Assembly (NCBI GenBank): GCA_946484195.1
Contig: CAMLSW010000008.1
Span: 1-37,468, forward strand
Direction: 5' to 3'
DNA: 37,468 nt
Origin: an uncultured Clostridia bacterium
GTDB taxonomy: Bacteria > Bacillota > Clostridia > Christensenellales > UBA1242
Shown: piece after piece, positions 37,158 through 37,468 of the stretch
How positions within the stretch are numbered: the stretch's first letter is position 1
Layout: the number at the start of each line of letters is the position of its first letter
Translations under genes and position numbers: made by a program
The notes under the pieces: model-generated
Seen by the model: the letters and a program-made list of their open reading frames with translations, nothing else
What the model was told of the DNA's origin: nothing
Databases searched by the model: none

Positions 37158-37468
37158 GCAAACTAAGTTTGGGTGTCGTTGACACCTCTTTCCTTTAACA
37201 AACTCGGGCGGACCAAGATAAAACACAATAACAGACAAACTCAACGACACTTGTCCAGCATAATGCTGGTGCAAACTAAGTTTGTTGGCGAACGTAAGGC
37301 TCGAAACCTAAATTTGACGGACCAAGGCAAAATAAAATTACAAGAAAACTTAACGATAATGATGCAAACTAAGTTTGGGTGTCGTTGACACCTTTTCCTT
37401 TAACAAACTCGGGCGGACCAAGGCAAAATAAAATTACAAGAAAACTTAACGATAATGATGCAAACTAA
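37158..37468. repeat. Mosaic repeat array of palindromic modules with a 96-bp direct repeat, continuing past window end
   Basis: 54 nt at 37319-37372 identical to 37415-37468; gcaaactaagtttg at 37158, 37271, 37364; ggtgtcgttgacacc at 37172 and 37378; ccagcataatgctgg at 37255. Confidence 0.9.

Noticed and set aside
37173-37388. 71-aa plus-strand ORF (MSLTPLSFNKLGRTKIKHNN...)
   Set aside because: Entirely within the palindromic repeat array; encoded sequence simply reflects the repeats and no RBS is evident.
37158-37468. CRISPR array or integron attC array
   Set aside because: Repeats are variable in order and spacing, lack unique 30-40 nt spacers, and contain internal palindromes plus identical linkers; no cas or integrase gene visible. 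No convincing attC R'/R'' boxes with cassettes.

Overview
AT-rich chromosomal window from a spore-forming Clostridia-like Firmicute. Almost all genes are on the minus strand and most are housekeeping: tsf-rpsB, secD-secF, yajC, thrS with a T-box leader, ytxC, DUF1292-ruvX-HAD-polA, a 2-oxoacid-dehydrogenase-E2-like acyltransferase, rarA, rnpB (RNase P RNA), a DisA_N/DAC-like protein, sigK (uninterrupted), ftsY-smc-rnc, plsX, rpmF, ackA-pta, ylbJ, DUF4364, rnhA-HIT-degV. Two small genes missing from the ORF track are supported by RBS and composition: a 43-aa Lys/Ser-rich peptide (10090-10221, -) and a 53-aa YjzC-like protein (36621-36782, +). The least ordinary region is the right edge (about 36820-37468). 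It has AT-rich degenerate repeats, a decayed C-terminal remnant of a BspA-like leucine-rich-repeat surface protein, and a mosaic array of palindromic modules with a 96-bp direct repeat running off the window. Other points of interest are a DAC-like domain with a degenerate RHR motif, a thrS T-box leader apparently too short for a canonical Stem I, a probable leaderless DUF4364 mRNA, paired palindromes 33 bp apart upstream of plsX, and recurrent Lys-rich C-terminal tails. I found no clear multi-gene novel system (defence island, CRISPR, prophage). All family calls are from reading motifs and have not been checked by database search.
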